A stretch of DNA of 64,000 nt from Cohnella ginsengisoli (GCF_029525555.1 NZ_JAPDHZ010000002.1:1587868-1651867), one strand, 5' to 3'; numbered from the stretch's first letter, positions 8,149-17,714 are shown. A program made the numbers and translations. The notes: a model not told the origin generated them from the letters alone.

Positions 8149-9579
8149 TTAAAGCAACGGGGACAGCATGCGGCAGAGCGCCTCCGCGGCTTTGCGTCCG
8201 CCGGAGCGCTTGCGGAACGACGACAGCTCCAGCTCCCTGCTGTCCTTGAGATCCTGCCGGAAGTCGCGCTTTAGCGCGGCGATGGCGTCCGGGTGGAATA
8301 AGTAGGCGTTCGTCTCGAAGTTGCTGAAGAAGCTGCGCAGATCCATGTTCGCCGTCCCGACCGACGCGATCAGGTCGTCGACGATGACGACTTTCGCATG
8401 GATGAAGCCCCGCTCGTACTGCCAAAACCGGATGCCGCAGCTCATCATCTCGTCCACGTAAGACATCGTCGCGGCATGCACGAGCTTCGTGTCGGAAATC
8501 AGCGGCACGATCATGCGCACGTCGACGCCGCTCATCGCGGCGGTCTTGAGCGCCATGACGACGCCAGCGCTCGGAATGAAGTATGGCGTCGTGATCCAGA
8601 TCCGCCGCTTTGCCGTCGCCAGGATCGCGAACAGCGTCTCGTGAATCGCGTCGGCCCGCCTGTTCGGGCCGCCGGCGACGATCTGCACGACCTCGTTTCC
8701 CGCGCAGCCATGCTCCGGCAGATAACCCGGATCGCTCGGACGCTGCTTGGTCGCGAGCTCCCAGTCCTTGAGGAATACCTCTTGCAGCCCGTATACCGCG
8801 TCGCCCTCCAGTTCGAGATGCGTATCGCGCCAAAAACCGAGCTTCTTGTGCCTGCCCAAATACTCCGAGCCGACGTTGATCCCGCCGACGAAGCCTTTGG
8901 TACCGTCCACGACGAGGATCTTGCGGTGATTGCGGTAGTTCATGCGTTTCTTCATAAAAGCCGGGCGGAGCGGGAAAAAGCATGCGTATTCGGCGCCGGC
9001 CTCTTCGAACGCGGCGAAAAAAGACTTGCTCAGCTTGACGCTGCCAATGCCGTCGTAGATAAGCCGAATCTGGACGCCTTCCTTCGCTTTCTCGATCATG
9101 GCATCGCGGAACATGCGGCCGATCTCGTCGTCCCGGTATATGTAGGTAGCGAAGTGAATGTGGTGCCGGGCGCCGCGGATCGCTTTCATCATCGCGTCGT
9201 ACGTCATTTGCCCGTTCGTCAGCACCCGCGATTTGTTGCAGCCGGTGATCGGAGACGCTCCTGCCTTGCGCAGCGTACGGAACAACCTCGCCTCGTCCGC
9301 GAACCGGCCGCCCGGTACTTCTCCCGGCTCGTTGATCAGATGGCTCTTCGTCAAGATCTCGCCCCGGCGTTGCTCGTCCACGCCGCCTCTGCGGCGGACC
9401 TTGCGGCGACGGACATACTCGCGGGCGAGGAAGTAATAAAGAATGAAGCCGACGATCGGAAACAAAAACAAGATGAACAGCCATGCCATGGCGTTAGCCG
9501 GACGGCGATACTCCAGCACGAGGATCGTGCCGGACTGGAAGATGAAAATGATCAGCGCCAGCAGCAGCCACGTCGTCAC
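8149..9579 (-). CDS. cls: cardiolipin synthase
   Basis: A 476-residue membrane phosphatidyltransferase of the phospholipase D superfamily, which condenses two phosphatidylglycerol molecules to cardiolipin. Two N-terminal helices (about 1-18 and 30-50) are followed by two HKD motifs: HRKILVVD near residue 214 and HAKVVIVD near residue 393. The length is typical of Firmicute Cls. The start is GTG at 9579 with GGGAGG 9 nt upstream. It converges with the polymerase gene without a visible terminator in the 22-bp gap. Confidence 0.93.
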   Translation of the reverse strand: MTTWLLLALIIFIFQSGTILVLEYRRPANAMAWLFILFLFPIVGFILYYFLAREYVRRRKVRRRGGVDEQRRGEILTKSHLINEPGEVPGGRFADEARLFRTLRKAGASPITGCNKSRVLTNGQMTYDAMMKAIRGARHHIHFATYIYRDDEIGRMFRDAMIEKAKEGVQIRLIYDGIGSVKLSKSFFAAFEEAGAEYACFFPLRPAFMKKRMNYRNHRKILVVDGTKGFVGGINVGSEYLGRHKKLGFWRDTHLELEGDAVYGLQEVFLKDWELATKQRPSDPGYLPEHGCAGNEVVQIVAGGPNRRADAIHETLFAILATAKRRIWITTPYFIPSAGVVMALKTAAMSGVDVRMIVPLISDTKLVHAATMSYVDEMMSCGIRFWQYERGFIHAKVVIVDDLIASVGTANMDLRSFFSNFETNAYLFHPDAIAALKRDFRQDLKDSRELELSSFRKRSGGRKAAEALCRMLSPLL

Positions 9580-9914
9580 CCGTACGAACCTCCCCCCGTA
9601 TGTTTGTCTTTTGTATCTACCTACCCTTACCCACGATTGATATGCGCGATTGCTCGGACGGTCCGGATCCAGGATTTCTTAAGGAAAAGCGCAGGTGGCG
9701 CTCGTCCGTGATAACAGTATAACCCGGGAGGCACGGTTTAGGCAGAGGCGCGGCAAGGATGGCGGCGGCGAAAAAAGAGCCTCGCTCGCGTCGACGGTGA
9801 TGACGCGAGCGGGGCTCCGCTGGGGCGGACCTTTTGGGAGCGAGCCAGCCGGGGCCGCCGGCTATCCCCTCTCGTGGAGTTGGCGATGCTGCTGTTGGCC
9901 GGCTCCGCTAACGA
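9580..9914. other. intergenic stretch between cls and the surface-protein gene
   Basis: It holds the ribosome binding site of cls at one end and, at 9771-9817, the terminator of the large surface-protein gene. The 133-codon plus-strand frame at 9695 lacks a ribosome binding site and reads as noise. Nothing else was seen. Confidence 0.5.
9771..9817 (-). terminator. terminator of the SLH surface-protein gene
   Basis: 15-base arms (GAGCCTCGCTCGCGT / ACGCGAGCGGGGCTC, one mismatch) are followed on the minus strand by T6. Confidence 0.85.
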
Positions 9915-12900
9915 TTAAACCGACAGCTTCACGAAGGCGGCCAGCATTTTCGCCAGCTCTTCGCGCGTTGCCGTGGACTTCGGCGCGAAGGCGAGGCCTG
10001 CGCCGCCTGCCGCAGGACGGCCGGAGACGATGCCGGCGCGCTGCACCGCCTCTACGGCCTGCGAAGCATAGGCCGGGATCGCGGCAGCGTCCGTGAATGT
10101 CGCGGACGCTTGCGCGGCCGGCAGCGCGATGCCTTCCGCCGCGGCAAACTTGACGAGCATGACCGCAAGGTCCGCCCGGGTCAACGCGGCGCGCGGGTCG
10201 AAGCGGCCTGCGCCCGTGCCGGTCACGATGCCGCCATCGGCCGCCCAAGCGACGGCGCCGGCAAAGTAGTCGCCGCTCTTCACGTCGGCGAAGCCGGAAG
10301 CCTTGCCTTGGTAAGCGTCCAGGTCCGCACCAGCGATCCTGGCGAGCATAACCGTCAGATCGGCGCGCGTCACGCTGCGCTTCGGCGCGAAGACGTTTTG
10401 GCCGACGCCGTCCAGAATGCCGCGAGCCGCCAGATAAGCGATATCGTTGATCGCGAAGCTGCCAGCGGTATCGGCGAACGTACGATTCTCGTAACCGACG
10501 CCGTACATGGAGAAGTGCGAGACGGAGAAGCGCAGCGTCCCCAATGCCGCATCGTAAACGCCGCCTGGCAGCGTCTCGATCCGGCCGTCGTCGGCGATAT
10601 AGCGGACGACGATGCCGGAGACGTCTTCGTTAGCCCGCTTCGCGTAAGGCAGCTCGATCTTGACCTTGCCGTCGCCGAATTCATGCAGCGACTTGCCGTC
10701 CGCCGACAGCTTCAGCTCGATGACCGGGCGGTCGCCCACTGCGGCTTGCACGCCGCTGCGCGCGCTCTCCGGCAAGGAGGAAGCCGCATCTGCCCCGGTG
10801 AGCTTGCGAACGTCCAGCTTCACCGCGCCTTTGCCCGCAGCCGAGCCGATCGCCGCGATGGCGTCCTCATCGAACGACAGCGTCGCGGTATCCGTCTCGA
10901 CGGTCAGCGTCTTGATCGCGCCGCTCGTCAGCTTGGCGACCGCTTCCGCCGGCAGCAGGGCAACCGCATGGGAGCCGTCTCCGGCCGAATCGCCGGACAG
11001 CTTGATGACAGCCGCACTGCCGTTCAAATTAACCGTCACGTCGCCATACGTCTCGGTCTGATCGGACGGAGACGGCGATGGCGTAGGCGTCGCGCTCGGC
11101 GCAGGCGTCGGAACGTAAGGGTTGCTGGCCGAAGTTACCGTAACGACGGCTTCCGCCTTCGCGTATCCGTCCGCCGTGACCGCCGCGATCACTGCCGTGC
11201 CGGCCGAGACCGGCGTCACGCGGCCTTTTTCGTCTACCGCAGCGACTGCCGGATTAGAGCTGGCCCATGCGACCGTAGTAGCCGAACCGCCGGCAGCGGT
11301 CGCCGTCGCCGTCAAGCCGCCGACGGAGCCGCCCGCGGTTAGCGTCAACGTCGAACGGTCGAGCTTGACCTTGGAGACGTTCAGCTGCAGCACCGACACC
11401 GTGCCGCCTACTTCGTTGGCGACCAGCAGCAGCGGATAACCGGTCGGGCTGTCCGCGGCCGCGATGAACTCCAAGCCTTCCGGCCCGCTGTCCGTATTTT
11501 CATTGGCGCCGGCCGAGAAATTCCGCGTGTTCGTGTAGTTCAAGAACTGCGGCTTGGACGGATCCGTCACGTCGTACGTCATGACGCCGCCGATGCGCTC
11601 GAGGCCCGCGAAAGCCAGCGTCTTCGTGCCGACCAAACCCGTTTTCACGTCCTCGGGCTCCGGTCCCTTTTTCGCGCTTCGCTCGTCGACGCCCGTCTTG
11701 CTGCTGCTGTTGCTGGCATTGAAGTTGTTCGGATAGCGCTGCGCCGTGATACGCTCAAAATCGCTGCCCGTATCCGATACCTGCGTCATCGTAGCGGCAT
11801 CCCAAATCGAAAACGAGCGGCCGCCGTACAAATAAATGCTGCCGTTGCCCATGTCGCTCATGACTTCCACGCCGTCGTACCTTGTCGTTCCCTTCAAGAA
11901 CTTCGCTGCCGCGGAGTCCGGATCCAGACTTCCCTTCATCTTTTTGATCGTGCTCGCCGTGACCCGGTCTTCCCACTCCGTCGCGTCGCCTTCGTTGCCT
12001 GTCACCAGGTACGTCTTGCCGCCGGCTTGGAAGGAGGCGACGCCGTCCGGCATGTAGACGCCGTAGAACGGCACGTTTTCCAGCTGAATGACGCCGTCCT
12101 TAACCAGGTCCAGCCGGTTGGCCGGATCGTTCAGATCCTTCAGTCCTAGCCCCTTTACCCACAGCACTTTGCCGGCAGCGACGTTAATCGCGGCAACCGC
12201 ATTGTTTTCCTGTAAAGTCACGTATGCCGTGCCTTCGTCGGAAGAGAGCGCGATGTATTCGGGCTCGAGATCGCGAATCGCGTCCGCCTTCGTGCCGCTG
12301 CCGGTAATTTGCTTCGTTACTGGATCCCCCGCGCCTCGGATATGCACGTCGTCCGCAATGACGGAAGGATCGTCGAACTTGACGTGCTTCACGGTACCGG
12401 TCTGCGTGTCCACGATCGTGATGCTGCCCTCGGGATCATGGCCCTCCGTGCGCGGCTCGCCTTCGTCTGCGGTCAGGATGTACCTGCCGTCCTTCGTCGA
12501 CTTAATCATGTCCGGCTGTACGCCGGTTTCATAGGAAGCGAGCAGCTTGCCGTCATAGTCCAGCGCCAGAATCTTGCCGGGCTTCATGCCGTCTTCTTCT
12601 TGTACCGAGACCGCGATCCGCTTGGCCGCCGTATTGATGTCGACGCTGGTCAGATCGCCGTACGCAAATCCGTTCGTCTCAGCGAGATCCTTCACTTCGA
12701 CTTCGCCGGTCTGCTTGAGATTGGTACCGTCCCCAAGTTCGACGATCTTCAGCGAGGGCGGGTCGCCCGCGCCATCTACCAGATAGAACTTGCCGTTATC
12801 TTTGTTGTACTTGACGATCTCGGCGACGCCGCCGTCGTCATTGGGCTTGTCCGCGATGAAGCCGCCCAGCTTCGTGACCTCGATGCCATTTTCAAAAACG

Positions 12901-13985
12901 GAGCCCGTCGTGGACGCGTTCACGCGCAGCGTCACGCTGGCGGAAACCTCCTTGGACGTCGGATAGACGGCGTCCTTCACCGACAGCTTCACCGTCGACT
13001 CTCCCGCCGCTTGCGGAATGCCGGTGATCTTGCCCTTGGCCGCGTCCAGCTTAAGGCCTTCGGGAAGTCCCTCGGCAGCGAATGTAAACGGCGCGGTACC
13101 TCCGTATACCGCGATCGTCGCGGAATAAGGCGATCCCACGTAGGCTGCGGACAGCGCGCTTGTACGGAGCTCGAGCGGTTGGACGATCGGCTTCAGATGC
13201 GGTCCGACAGCCGCCAAATCCAGCGAACTTGAGGAATAGTCGATTTGGATAAAGTCGGATTGGTTGTTGTCTAAATCTTGGCCATTGACGTTATCCTTAA
13301 CTTTACGTCTGATTGCCTTTTTCTTGGATGTGCCTTGCGCCGAACCAGTCGGATAAGCGGTCTCGTATCCGTCGATCGTGCTCTGGTCATCGTTGCTCCC
13401 CGTGCCCACCATGTCGACATAGCCGGGAGCCTTTCGATGCGCAGCGTCGATGTCGAACGGATTAACGTCGGTCAGCAATGTCTGGTTACTGAGCAGCGCC
13501 ACTTTAAGTCCTTTGTTGTTGATATATCTGTCCCAGGTCAGATCGACTCTGCCCGTCAGGTCGACTACGGGCGTCGCCGCGCCGGTGGCCTTCCCTGCGA
13601 TTAAGAAGTAACCGCCGGCCGGAATCGATCCGGCAAGATTGAGTTTTTCCCATCCCTGCGTCGGGCCGGCAATAGCACTGGTGCCTCTGTCCGCATATTG
13701 CAGCGACCAACCGGTCAAATCGACGGTTGCCGAAGTGGGATTGTACAATTCGATAAAGCCGTGCGAAACCCAGGCATCTGAAGCGGCGACCAAGCCTGCG
13801 CCATACACCTGATTGATCACGACATGCGGAACCGTGACATCGTATTGCCCCGCATCGTTGTATGGCGTTCCTGCGAGCGCCGCCGCGGCCGATGCCGTCC
13901 GGGCGCCTCCCGCCGATCCGATCGTGCCCGCCAGGATCGCCGCCGCCGCGACCATCGCCGTACGTTTTCGCCAATGCTTCAACAT
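9915..13985 (-). CDS. choice-of-anchor I surface protein with LTD, Ig-like and SLH domains
   Basis: A 1356-residue exported protein. Domains in order: signal peptide (1-34); lamin-tail domain (about 50-250, with IELYNPTSATVDLTGWSLQY); a putative Ig domain (about 270-360, with GSPYSATIAVYGG and LPEGLKLD); a choice-of-anchor I beta-propeller-like region (about 362-870, with EPEYIALSSDEGTAYVTLQE and GPEGLEFI); a Big_2 repeat (870-955); a Pro/Ser/Thr linker; a further beta-rich region; and three SLH repeats (from about 1165) that bind pyruvylated secondary cell-wall polymer. The choice-of-anchor I family is named by domain architecture, and its substrate is unknown. GGGAGGG lies 9 nt before the ATG. 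The upstream region carries an inverted repeat at 14037-14063. The reading frame is intact, unlike many genes in the window. Confidence 0.92.
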   Translation of the reverse strand: MLKHWRKRTAMVAAAAILAGTIGSAGGARTASAAAALAGTPYNDAGQYDVTVPHVVINQVYGAGLVAASDAWVSHGFIELYNPTSATVDLTGWSLQYADRGTSAIAGPTQGWEKLNLAGSIPAGGYFLIAGKATGAATPVVDLTGRVDLTWDRYINNKGLKVALLSNQTLLTDVNPFDIDAAHRKAPGYVDMVGTGSNDDQSTIDGYETAYPTGSAQGTSKKKAIRRKVKDNVNGQDLDNNQSDFIQIDYSSSSLDLAAVGPHLKPIVQPLELRTSALSAAYVGSPYSATIAVYGGTAPFTFAAEGLPEGLKLDAAKGKITGIPQAAGESTVKLSVKDAVYPTSKEVSASVTLRVNASTTGSVFENGIEVTKLGGFIADKPNDDGGVAEIVKYNKDNGKFYLVDGAGDPPSLKIVELGDGTNLKQTGEVEVKDLAETNGFAYGDLTSVDINTAAKRIAVSVQEEDGMKPGKILALDYDGKLLASYETGVQPDMIKSTKDGRYILTADEGEPRTEGHDPEGSITIVDTQTGTVKHVKFDDPSVIADDVHIRGAGDPVTKQITGSGTKADAIRDLEPEYIALSSDEGTAYVTLQENNAVAAINVAAGKVLWVKGLGLKDLNDPANRLDLVKDGVIQLENVPFYGVYMPDGVASFQAGGKTYLVTGNEGDATEWEDRVTASTIKKMKGSLDPDSAAAKFLKGTTRYDGVEVMSDMGNGSIYLYGGRSFSIWDAATMTQVSDTGSDFERITAQRYPNNFNASNSSSKTGVDERSAKKGPEPEDVKTGLVGTKTLAFAGLERIGGVMTYDVTDPSKPQFLNYTNTRNFSAGANENTDSGPEGLEFIAAADSPTGYPLLLVANEVGGTVSVLQLNVSKVKLDRSTLTLTAGGSVGGLTATATAAGGSATTVAWASSNPAVAAVDEKGRVTPVSAGTAVIAAVTADGYAKAEAVVTVTSASNPYVPTPAPSATPTPSPSPSDQTETYGDVTVNLNGSAAVIKLSGDSAGDGSHAVALLPAEAVAKLTSGAIKTLTVETDTATLSFDEDAIAAIGSAAGKGAVKLDVRKLTGADAASSLPESARSGVQAAVGDRPVIELKLSADGKSLHEFGDGKVKIELPYAKRANEDVSGIVVRYIADDGRIETLPGGVYDAALGTLRFSVSHFSMYGVGYENRTFADTAGSFAINDIAYLAARGILDGVGQNVFAPKRSVTRADLTVMLARIAGADLDAYQGKASGFADVKSGDYFAGAVAWAADGGIVTGTGAGRFDPRAALTRADLAVMLVKFAAAEGIALPAAQASATFTDAAAIPAYASQAVEAVQRAGIVSGRPAAGGAGLAFAPKSTATREELAKMLAAFVKLSV

Positions 13986-14036
13986 GGAATAGAGCCCTCC
14001 CTATGTAACGTTACGCTTCATCGTAGTAGAGAAGTA

Positions 14037-14063
14037 TTAACGCAGACATGTCCTACGCGTTAA
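14037..14063. repeat. inverted repeat TTAACGC-N13-GCGTTAA
   Basis: Perfect 7-bp arms lie 52-78 bp upstream of the start of the SLH surface protein. A second palindrome (GTAACGTTAC) sits between this and the gene. Either could be an operator. No T tract follows, so it is not a terminator. Confidence 0.4.
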
Positions 14064-14089
14064 CGGGAGGTAAAATAGCGCTCGCAAAT

Positions 14090-14130
14090 ACAAAGAAGAC
14101 GCGGTCTCCGCCGTAATAGCGGAAACCGCG
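14090..14130 (-). terminator. terminator of the ABC-2 transporter operon
   Basis: CGCGGTcTCCGC pairs with GCGGAaACCGCG. On the minus strand a T-rich TCTTCTTTG tract follows. It is placed about 20 nt after the permease stop. Confidence 0.65.
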
Positions 14131-14150
14131 CCCAAATACCGTTCGAACCG

Positions 14151-14966
14151 TTAAGCCGATACGTCGCGCTTGGTGAACACCGTCCAAGAGATGACGTTGA
14201 AGATGATGAAGTACGCCGCCAATACGCCGAGCGAGAATGCGTAGGTCGTCGGATGGTCGGGTACGGGCGTGCCGCCGTTCACGTAAGTGGACAGCCCCAA
14301 ATGCGGGAACAGCACGTATTTGACCCACGCCTTGTCCGTCAGCGACAGCAGGCCCGAGATCATGCTGCCGGAGAACAGCAGGAACAGCGACAGTCCGATC
14401 GCGAGGCCGCTGCTGCGGAACGCCGAGGACAGCATGAAACCGAAAGTGACGACGACGATCAGCGTGATGAATTCATCCAGATAATACCGAAGCGCGTAAG
14501 CCCAAGGCGAGCTGCCCGCGAGCGGCGACTGCTCGGAGATCAGGTTGGCCGGATTCGCCGTATAACCGAACGCGATGACGTTCGCCAGCCAAGTCACGAC
14601 GAAGCTGACGACGGTAAACAAGAGCGCGAACAGGACGATCGAGATGAACTTGGACAACAAGATCGACGAGCGGCTCCACGGACGGATCAGCAGCAGCTTG
14701 ATCGTGCCCCGGGAAAATTCGCCCGCGACGGTCTCCGAGGACTTGACGACCGCGAAGATCGTGATCAGGAGAAACAGGATCTGGGACTCCAGCATCATCG
14801 CTTCCCAGTTGTTCGCGTTGTTGTCCTCGGCCAGCAGCGCGAAGGCGACCGTGAACAGCAGCGGTATGACGACCGTAATACCCAGCATAATCCACGTGCT
14901 GATCCGGCGGTATATTTTCATATTCTCGTTCTGCACGAGATTCCAGAAGCTAGCCAATGGTCTCAC
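14151..14966 (-). CDS. ABC-2 type transporter permease
   Basis: A 271-residue protein with six hydrophobic segments and the pattern SSETVAGEFSRGTIKLLLIRP between the second and third, a hallmark of ABC-2 permeases (NatB/BcrB-like). It starts with GTG at 14966, overlapping the end of the ATPase gene by 17 bp, so the two form one transporter. Such pairs export small lipophilic compounds, ions or antimicrobial peptides. The substrate cannot be told from sequence. Confidence 0.9.
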   Translation of the reverse strand: MRPLASFWNLVQNENMKIYRRISTWIMLGITVVIPLLFTVAFALLAEDNNANNWEAMMLESQILFLLITIFAVVKSSETVAGEFSRGTIKLLLIRPWSRSSILLSKFISIVLFALLFTVVSFVVTWLANVIAFGYTANPANLISEQSPLAGSSPWAYALRYYLDEFITLIVVVTFGFMLSSAFRSSGLAIGLSLFLLFSGSMISGLLSLTDKAWVKYVLFPHLGLSTYVNGGTPVPDHPTTYAFSLGVLAAYFIIFNVISWTVFTKRDVSA

Positions 14967-15873
14967 CCCCGGTGACCTCGAGGAATTGGTCCTCGAGCGA
15001 CTTGATCTTGACGCGGATGCCGTAAACCCGGATCCCCGCCGCGACCAGCCGGGCGTTCATGTCGGCGATCGTCTCGCGATCGGCCGTCACGCTGAAGCCC
15101 CCTTCGGCGAATCGCGCCGAGCCTCGGCCCTCCAATACGGTCACGGCCTCGCTCGGGCGGTCGACCTCGAACAGCACTTCCTCCAGCCCCGCAGCCGCTC
15201 CCGCGGATTCGGCGCGCAGCGACCGGATATCGATGAGTTCGCCCTTCTGGATGATGGCGACGCGGTCGCACATGAGCTCCATCTCCGAGAGCAAATGGCT
15301 CGATACGAAAACGGCGGTGCCTTCTTCCCTGGACAGCTTGCGCAAATAATCGCGCAGCTCGCGGATGCCCGCCGGGTCGAGGCCGTTGGTCGGCTCGTCC
15401 AGGATCAGCAGCGCGGGGCGATGCAGGATCGCCTGCGCGACGCCGAGCCGCTGGCGCATGCCGAGCGAATACTTTTTGACTTTGTCGTGAATGCGGTCCT
15501 GCAGGCCGACCAGCGCGACCACCTCGTCGATGCGCGCCTTGGTGATGCCCGGGTTCATGCGTCCGAAATGAATCAAATTCTGATAGCCCGTCAGGTACTT
15601 GTACATCTCCGGGTTCTCGACGATCGCGCCGACGCGGGCGATCGCTTGGGGAAAGGATGTCTTGACGCTATGGCCGGCGATCGAGATATCGCCGCCCGAC
15701 ATCGTGATCAATCCGACCATCATGCGGATGGTCGTCGTCTTGCCTGAACCGTTGGGGCCGAGGAATCCGAACACTTCGCCGGGATTCACTTCAAGCGTGA
15801 GACGATCGATGATCGTCCGGCCGCCAATGCGCTTCGATACGTTCTGCAGGCTGACGACGGGCGCTTGGGACAT
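14950..15873 (-). CDS. ABC transporter ATP-binding protein
   Basis: A 307-residue ATPase: Walker A GPNGSGKTT, signature YSLGMRQRLG, Walker B LLILDEPTNGLD and the switch His in SSHLLSEM. The C-terminal extension of about 80 residues is typical of the BcrA/NatA subgroup. I chose ATG 15873 (MSQAPVV) because GGAGGAG precedes it. The longer open frame has no ribosome binding site. An extended -10 promoter lies just upstream. Confidence 0.93.
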   Translation of the reverse strand: MSQAPVVSLQNVSKRIGGRTIIDRLTLEVNPGEVFGFLGPNGSGKTTTIRMMVGLITMSGGDISIAGHSVKTSFPQAIARVGAIVENPEMYKYLTGYQNLIHFGRMNPGITKARIDEVVALVGLQDRIHDKVKKYSLGMRQRLGVAQAILHRPALLILDEPTNGLDPAGIRELRDYLRKLSREEGTAVFVSSHLLSEMELMCDRVAIIQKGELIDIRSLRAESAGAAAGLEEVLFEVDRPSEAVTVLEGRGSARFAEGGFSVTADRETIADMNARLVAAGIRVYGIRVKIKSLEDQFLEVTGGETIG

Positions 15874-15910
15874 GATTTCTCCTCCGAATGTAGATTTGTA
15901 AATCTTCACC

Positions 15911-15919
15911 ATTATAGCA
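15911..15919 (-). promoter_or_regulatory. extended -10 promoter of the ABC-2 operon
   Basis: The minus strand reads TGCTATAAT about 38 nt before the ATPase start, a consensus extended -10 element. No good -35 box is visible, as is usual for extended -10 promoters. Confidence 0.55.
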
Positions 15920-16104
15920 AATGTCGACAGGCGCGACCAAAAAAAGAAATAGAGCGCGTAATGCGGGAGCTCGGGACGACGAGGAGGAGGAGGGGACTTA
16001 AGGAGGGGATGCCGGTAGGGGGACGCCATTCGCACAGTCAGCCGATTGTCGATTGGAGGCGTTGGACGCGAAAAACCGCATACGCCGAACGAGGCGGTAC
16101 CGGG

Positions 16105-16722
16105 TCAGTCCGCAGCGTCCGCAAAGGTCTCGTCGGTATCGCCGTAAATAAACCGTTCGATCCTGCCGGCGGCGAATTCGGGAGATGCCGTCGAATTGTC
16201 GACGTACAAGACGGCATTCGACGGCATCGGCCAGGCGACCGTCTTGCGGCCGAGGCTCAGGCTGAATCGCTCCCAATGTTCGAGCTTCCATTTGTCCAGC
16301 GTGCCGCCTCTGCCCGCGATCCGCTCTCTGTAGCGCGACTCGTCCGAGAGGAACACCGATACGACCTTGACCCGAACGGCAGCCGGATTCAGGCCGGTCC
16401 GGTCAAGCTCGGATCGCAGCCAGCCCGGATCGTTCAATTCCCGGGAAAACGGACCGATCACGATCGTATCCGTGCCCAGCGCCACATTTTCCAGCGCGGC
16501 GTCCATCGTGATCCGATAGCCGAGGTCTCGGCACAGCGACTTGTAAGCCTGCGAATCTCTGTCCGCCGGATCGAGCCCCGCCTGGGTCATGAGCGCTTCG
16601 GCCGCCGGACGGAGCAACGTGTCCATGTCGAATAAGGCCGCATGACGCGCTGCCGCGACCCGCTTGGCCAGCGTCGTCTTGCCCGCTCCCGCGCCGCCCA
16701 CCACGAATACCAGGTTTACCAT
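16105..16722 (-). CDS. P-loop kinase-like ATPase
   Basis: A 205-residue AAA_18/zeta-toxin-like small P-loop protein with Walker A GGAGAGKTT (residues 9-17) and an acidic DMDTLLRP segment after the second strand, as in adenylate- or shikimate-kinase-like folds. This suggests phosphotransfer to a small molecule. The substrate is unknown. The frame is intact. It stands alone between the ABC operon and the zinc-ribbon gene. Confidence 0.75.
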   Translation of the reverse strand: MVNLVFVVGGAGAGKTTLAKRVAAARHAALFDMDTLLRPAAEALMTQAGLDPADRDSQAYKSLCRDLGYRITMDAALENVALGTDTIVIGPFSRELNDPGWLRSELDRTGLNPAAVRVKVVSVFLSDESRYRERIAGRGGTLDKWKLEHWERFSLSLGRKTVAWPMPSNAVLYVDNSTASPEFAAGRIERFIYGDTDETFADAAD

Positions 16723-16824
16723 CGCCTCGATCCCCCGCCCGTCCGACTTTTGATTTCATTATCGGTCCGCTCCGGCATGGGGTCAAGCGGAAGAACGGAG
16801 GACGACGCTTCGTCCGGCAAGAAA

Positions 16825-17052
16825 TTAGATCGCGATCATGGCGGAAGACGGCGAGCGCCATTCGTCGCTTTTCTGCAACCGGAGCAGTTCCGCGGAATTT
16901 CCGGCGTCGCTCAGTCCGTGCTTGGCGCAGCAGCTCCTGCAGCAGCCCAGCGGATAGATAACGGTGTAATACCCCGATTTAAAAAGCAATCTCGCTTCTA
17001 GCAATCCTATCAGCTCATTGCATGCCACGCAGTAGAATTGACCTTGGATCAT
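16825..17052 (-). CDS. small cysteine-rich zinc-ribbon-like protein
   Basis: A 75-residue protein with CVAC near the N-terminus and a CCRSCC cluster near residue 38, so a likely metal-binding (zinc-ribbon or treble-clef) site. There is no membrane segment or signal peptide. GGGAGG lies 9 nt upstream of the ATG. Its promoter carries the same GATAC-N5-GTATC palindrome as the EPS and lasso operons, so I infer shared control. The family is not recognised. Confidence 0.65.
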   Translation of the reverse strand: MIQGQFYCVACNELIGLLEARLLFKSGYYTVIYPLGCCRSCCAKHGLSDAGNSAELLRLQKSDEWRSPSSAMIAI

Positions 17053-17113
17053 CGCGAGCCGCCTCCCGTTATTGACTCAGGATCGCCTTTCATTACACGA
17101 TATGTAACATTTT

Positions 17114-17167
17114 GATACACATCGTATCTTATGACTTGATCTTACTTACCCTTTTCTTGCTTGTCAA
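17114..17167 (-). promoter_or_regulatory. promoter with GATAC-N5-GTATC operator, zinc-ribbon gene
   Basis: On the minus strand TTGACA (17167-17162) and TAAGAT (17144-17139) are separated by 17 nt. The exact palindrome GATAC-ACATC-GTATC (plus strand, 17114-17128) begins 10 nt downstream of the -10 box. The lasso operon promoter has the same layout. Confidence 0.6.
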
Positions 17168-17237
17168 GAACGATTCATTAAAAAGTTAAAATATAACCTC
17201 AGGATTGATAGCGCTTTCTTTGCCGACTAAAAGAAAA

Positions 17238-17714
17238 CTACCGCCGCAACAAGGGATCCAGTTGCGAACGGTAGATGCGATGAATGCGGCTTTGATGCGG
17301 GCAGGCCTTAAGAATCAACGCATTAAGCAGCCGAACGAGCAAGATCGTCTCCACTGCGCCGGACGCGAACTTCACGCCGTAGCGGAATCCGTATTCGTCC
17401 TCGCGGCACCATACGAGCCGGCCTTTGATTTTCAAGGTCATGCCTTCCAACTGCCATTCCATGCGGTAAACCGCGTCGTCGCGCACCGGAAACCGGAGTG
17501 CCGTCCGGAAGGAGCAGCCCGCCGGGCTCAGGTCGACCAGTTCGACCTGCGCCGGCGGCAGCGCCGGACGAACGTCGCCGATCCGGACGATATGGATGCG
17601 GGCCAAGGCTACGCCGTTCATTCGCAGTCGTATCTGCCCGCGCTGCTCCCGCTTCGTGTCCGACAGCGTCAATACGCGGTTCATTTGCTCGGATTCGGAT
17701 GATTCAAGTTGCAT
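17238..17714 (-). CDS. PilZ domain protein
   Basis: A 158-residue protein with the two PilZ c-di-GMP-binding signatures: RxxxR (RGQIR) and DxSxxG (VDLSPAGCSF). PilZ proteins turn c-di-GMP levels into changes in motility, polysaccharide synthesis or gene expression. The start at 17714 has GGAGGG 6 nt upstream. Lying right after the EPS operon, it may link c-di-GMP to polysaccharide output, although it has its own start region. The C-terminal 30 residues are basic and non-conserved. Confidence 0.85.
   Translation of the reverse strand: MQLESSESEQMNRVLTLSDTKREQRGQIRLRMNGVALARIHIVRIGDVRPALPPAQVELVDLSPAGCSFRTALRFPVRDDAVYRMEWQLEGMTLKIKGRLVWCREDEYGFRYGVKFASGAVETILLVRLLNALILKACPHQSRIHRIYRSQLDPLLRR

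Noticed and set aside
8398..9711. 437-residue plus-strand ORF antisense to cls, and similar long antisense ORFs over gltB, manC and the ABC genes
   Set aside because: These are GC-rich shadow frames rich in Arg, Ala and His without ribosome binding sites or domains.
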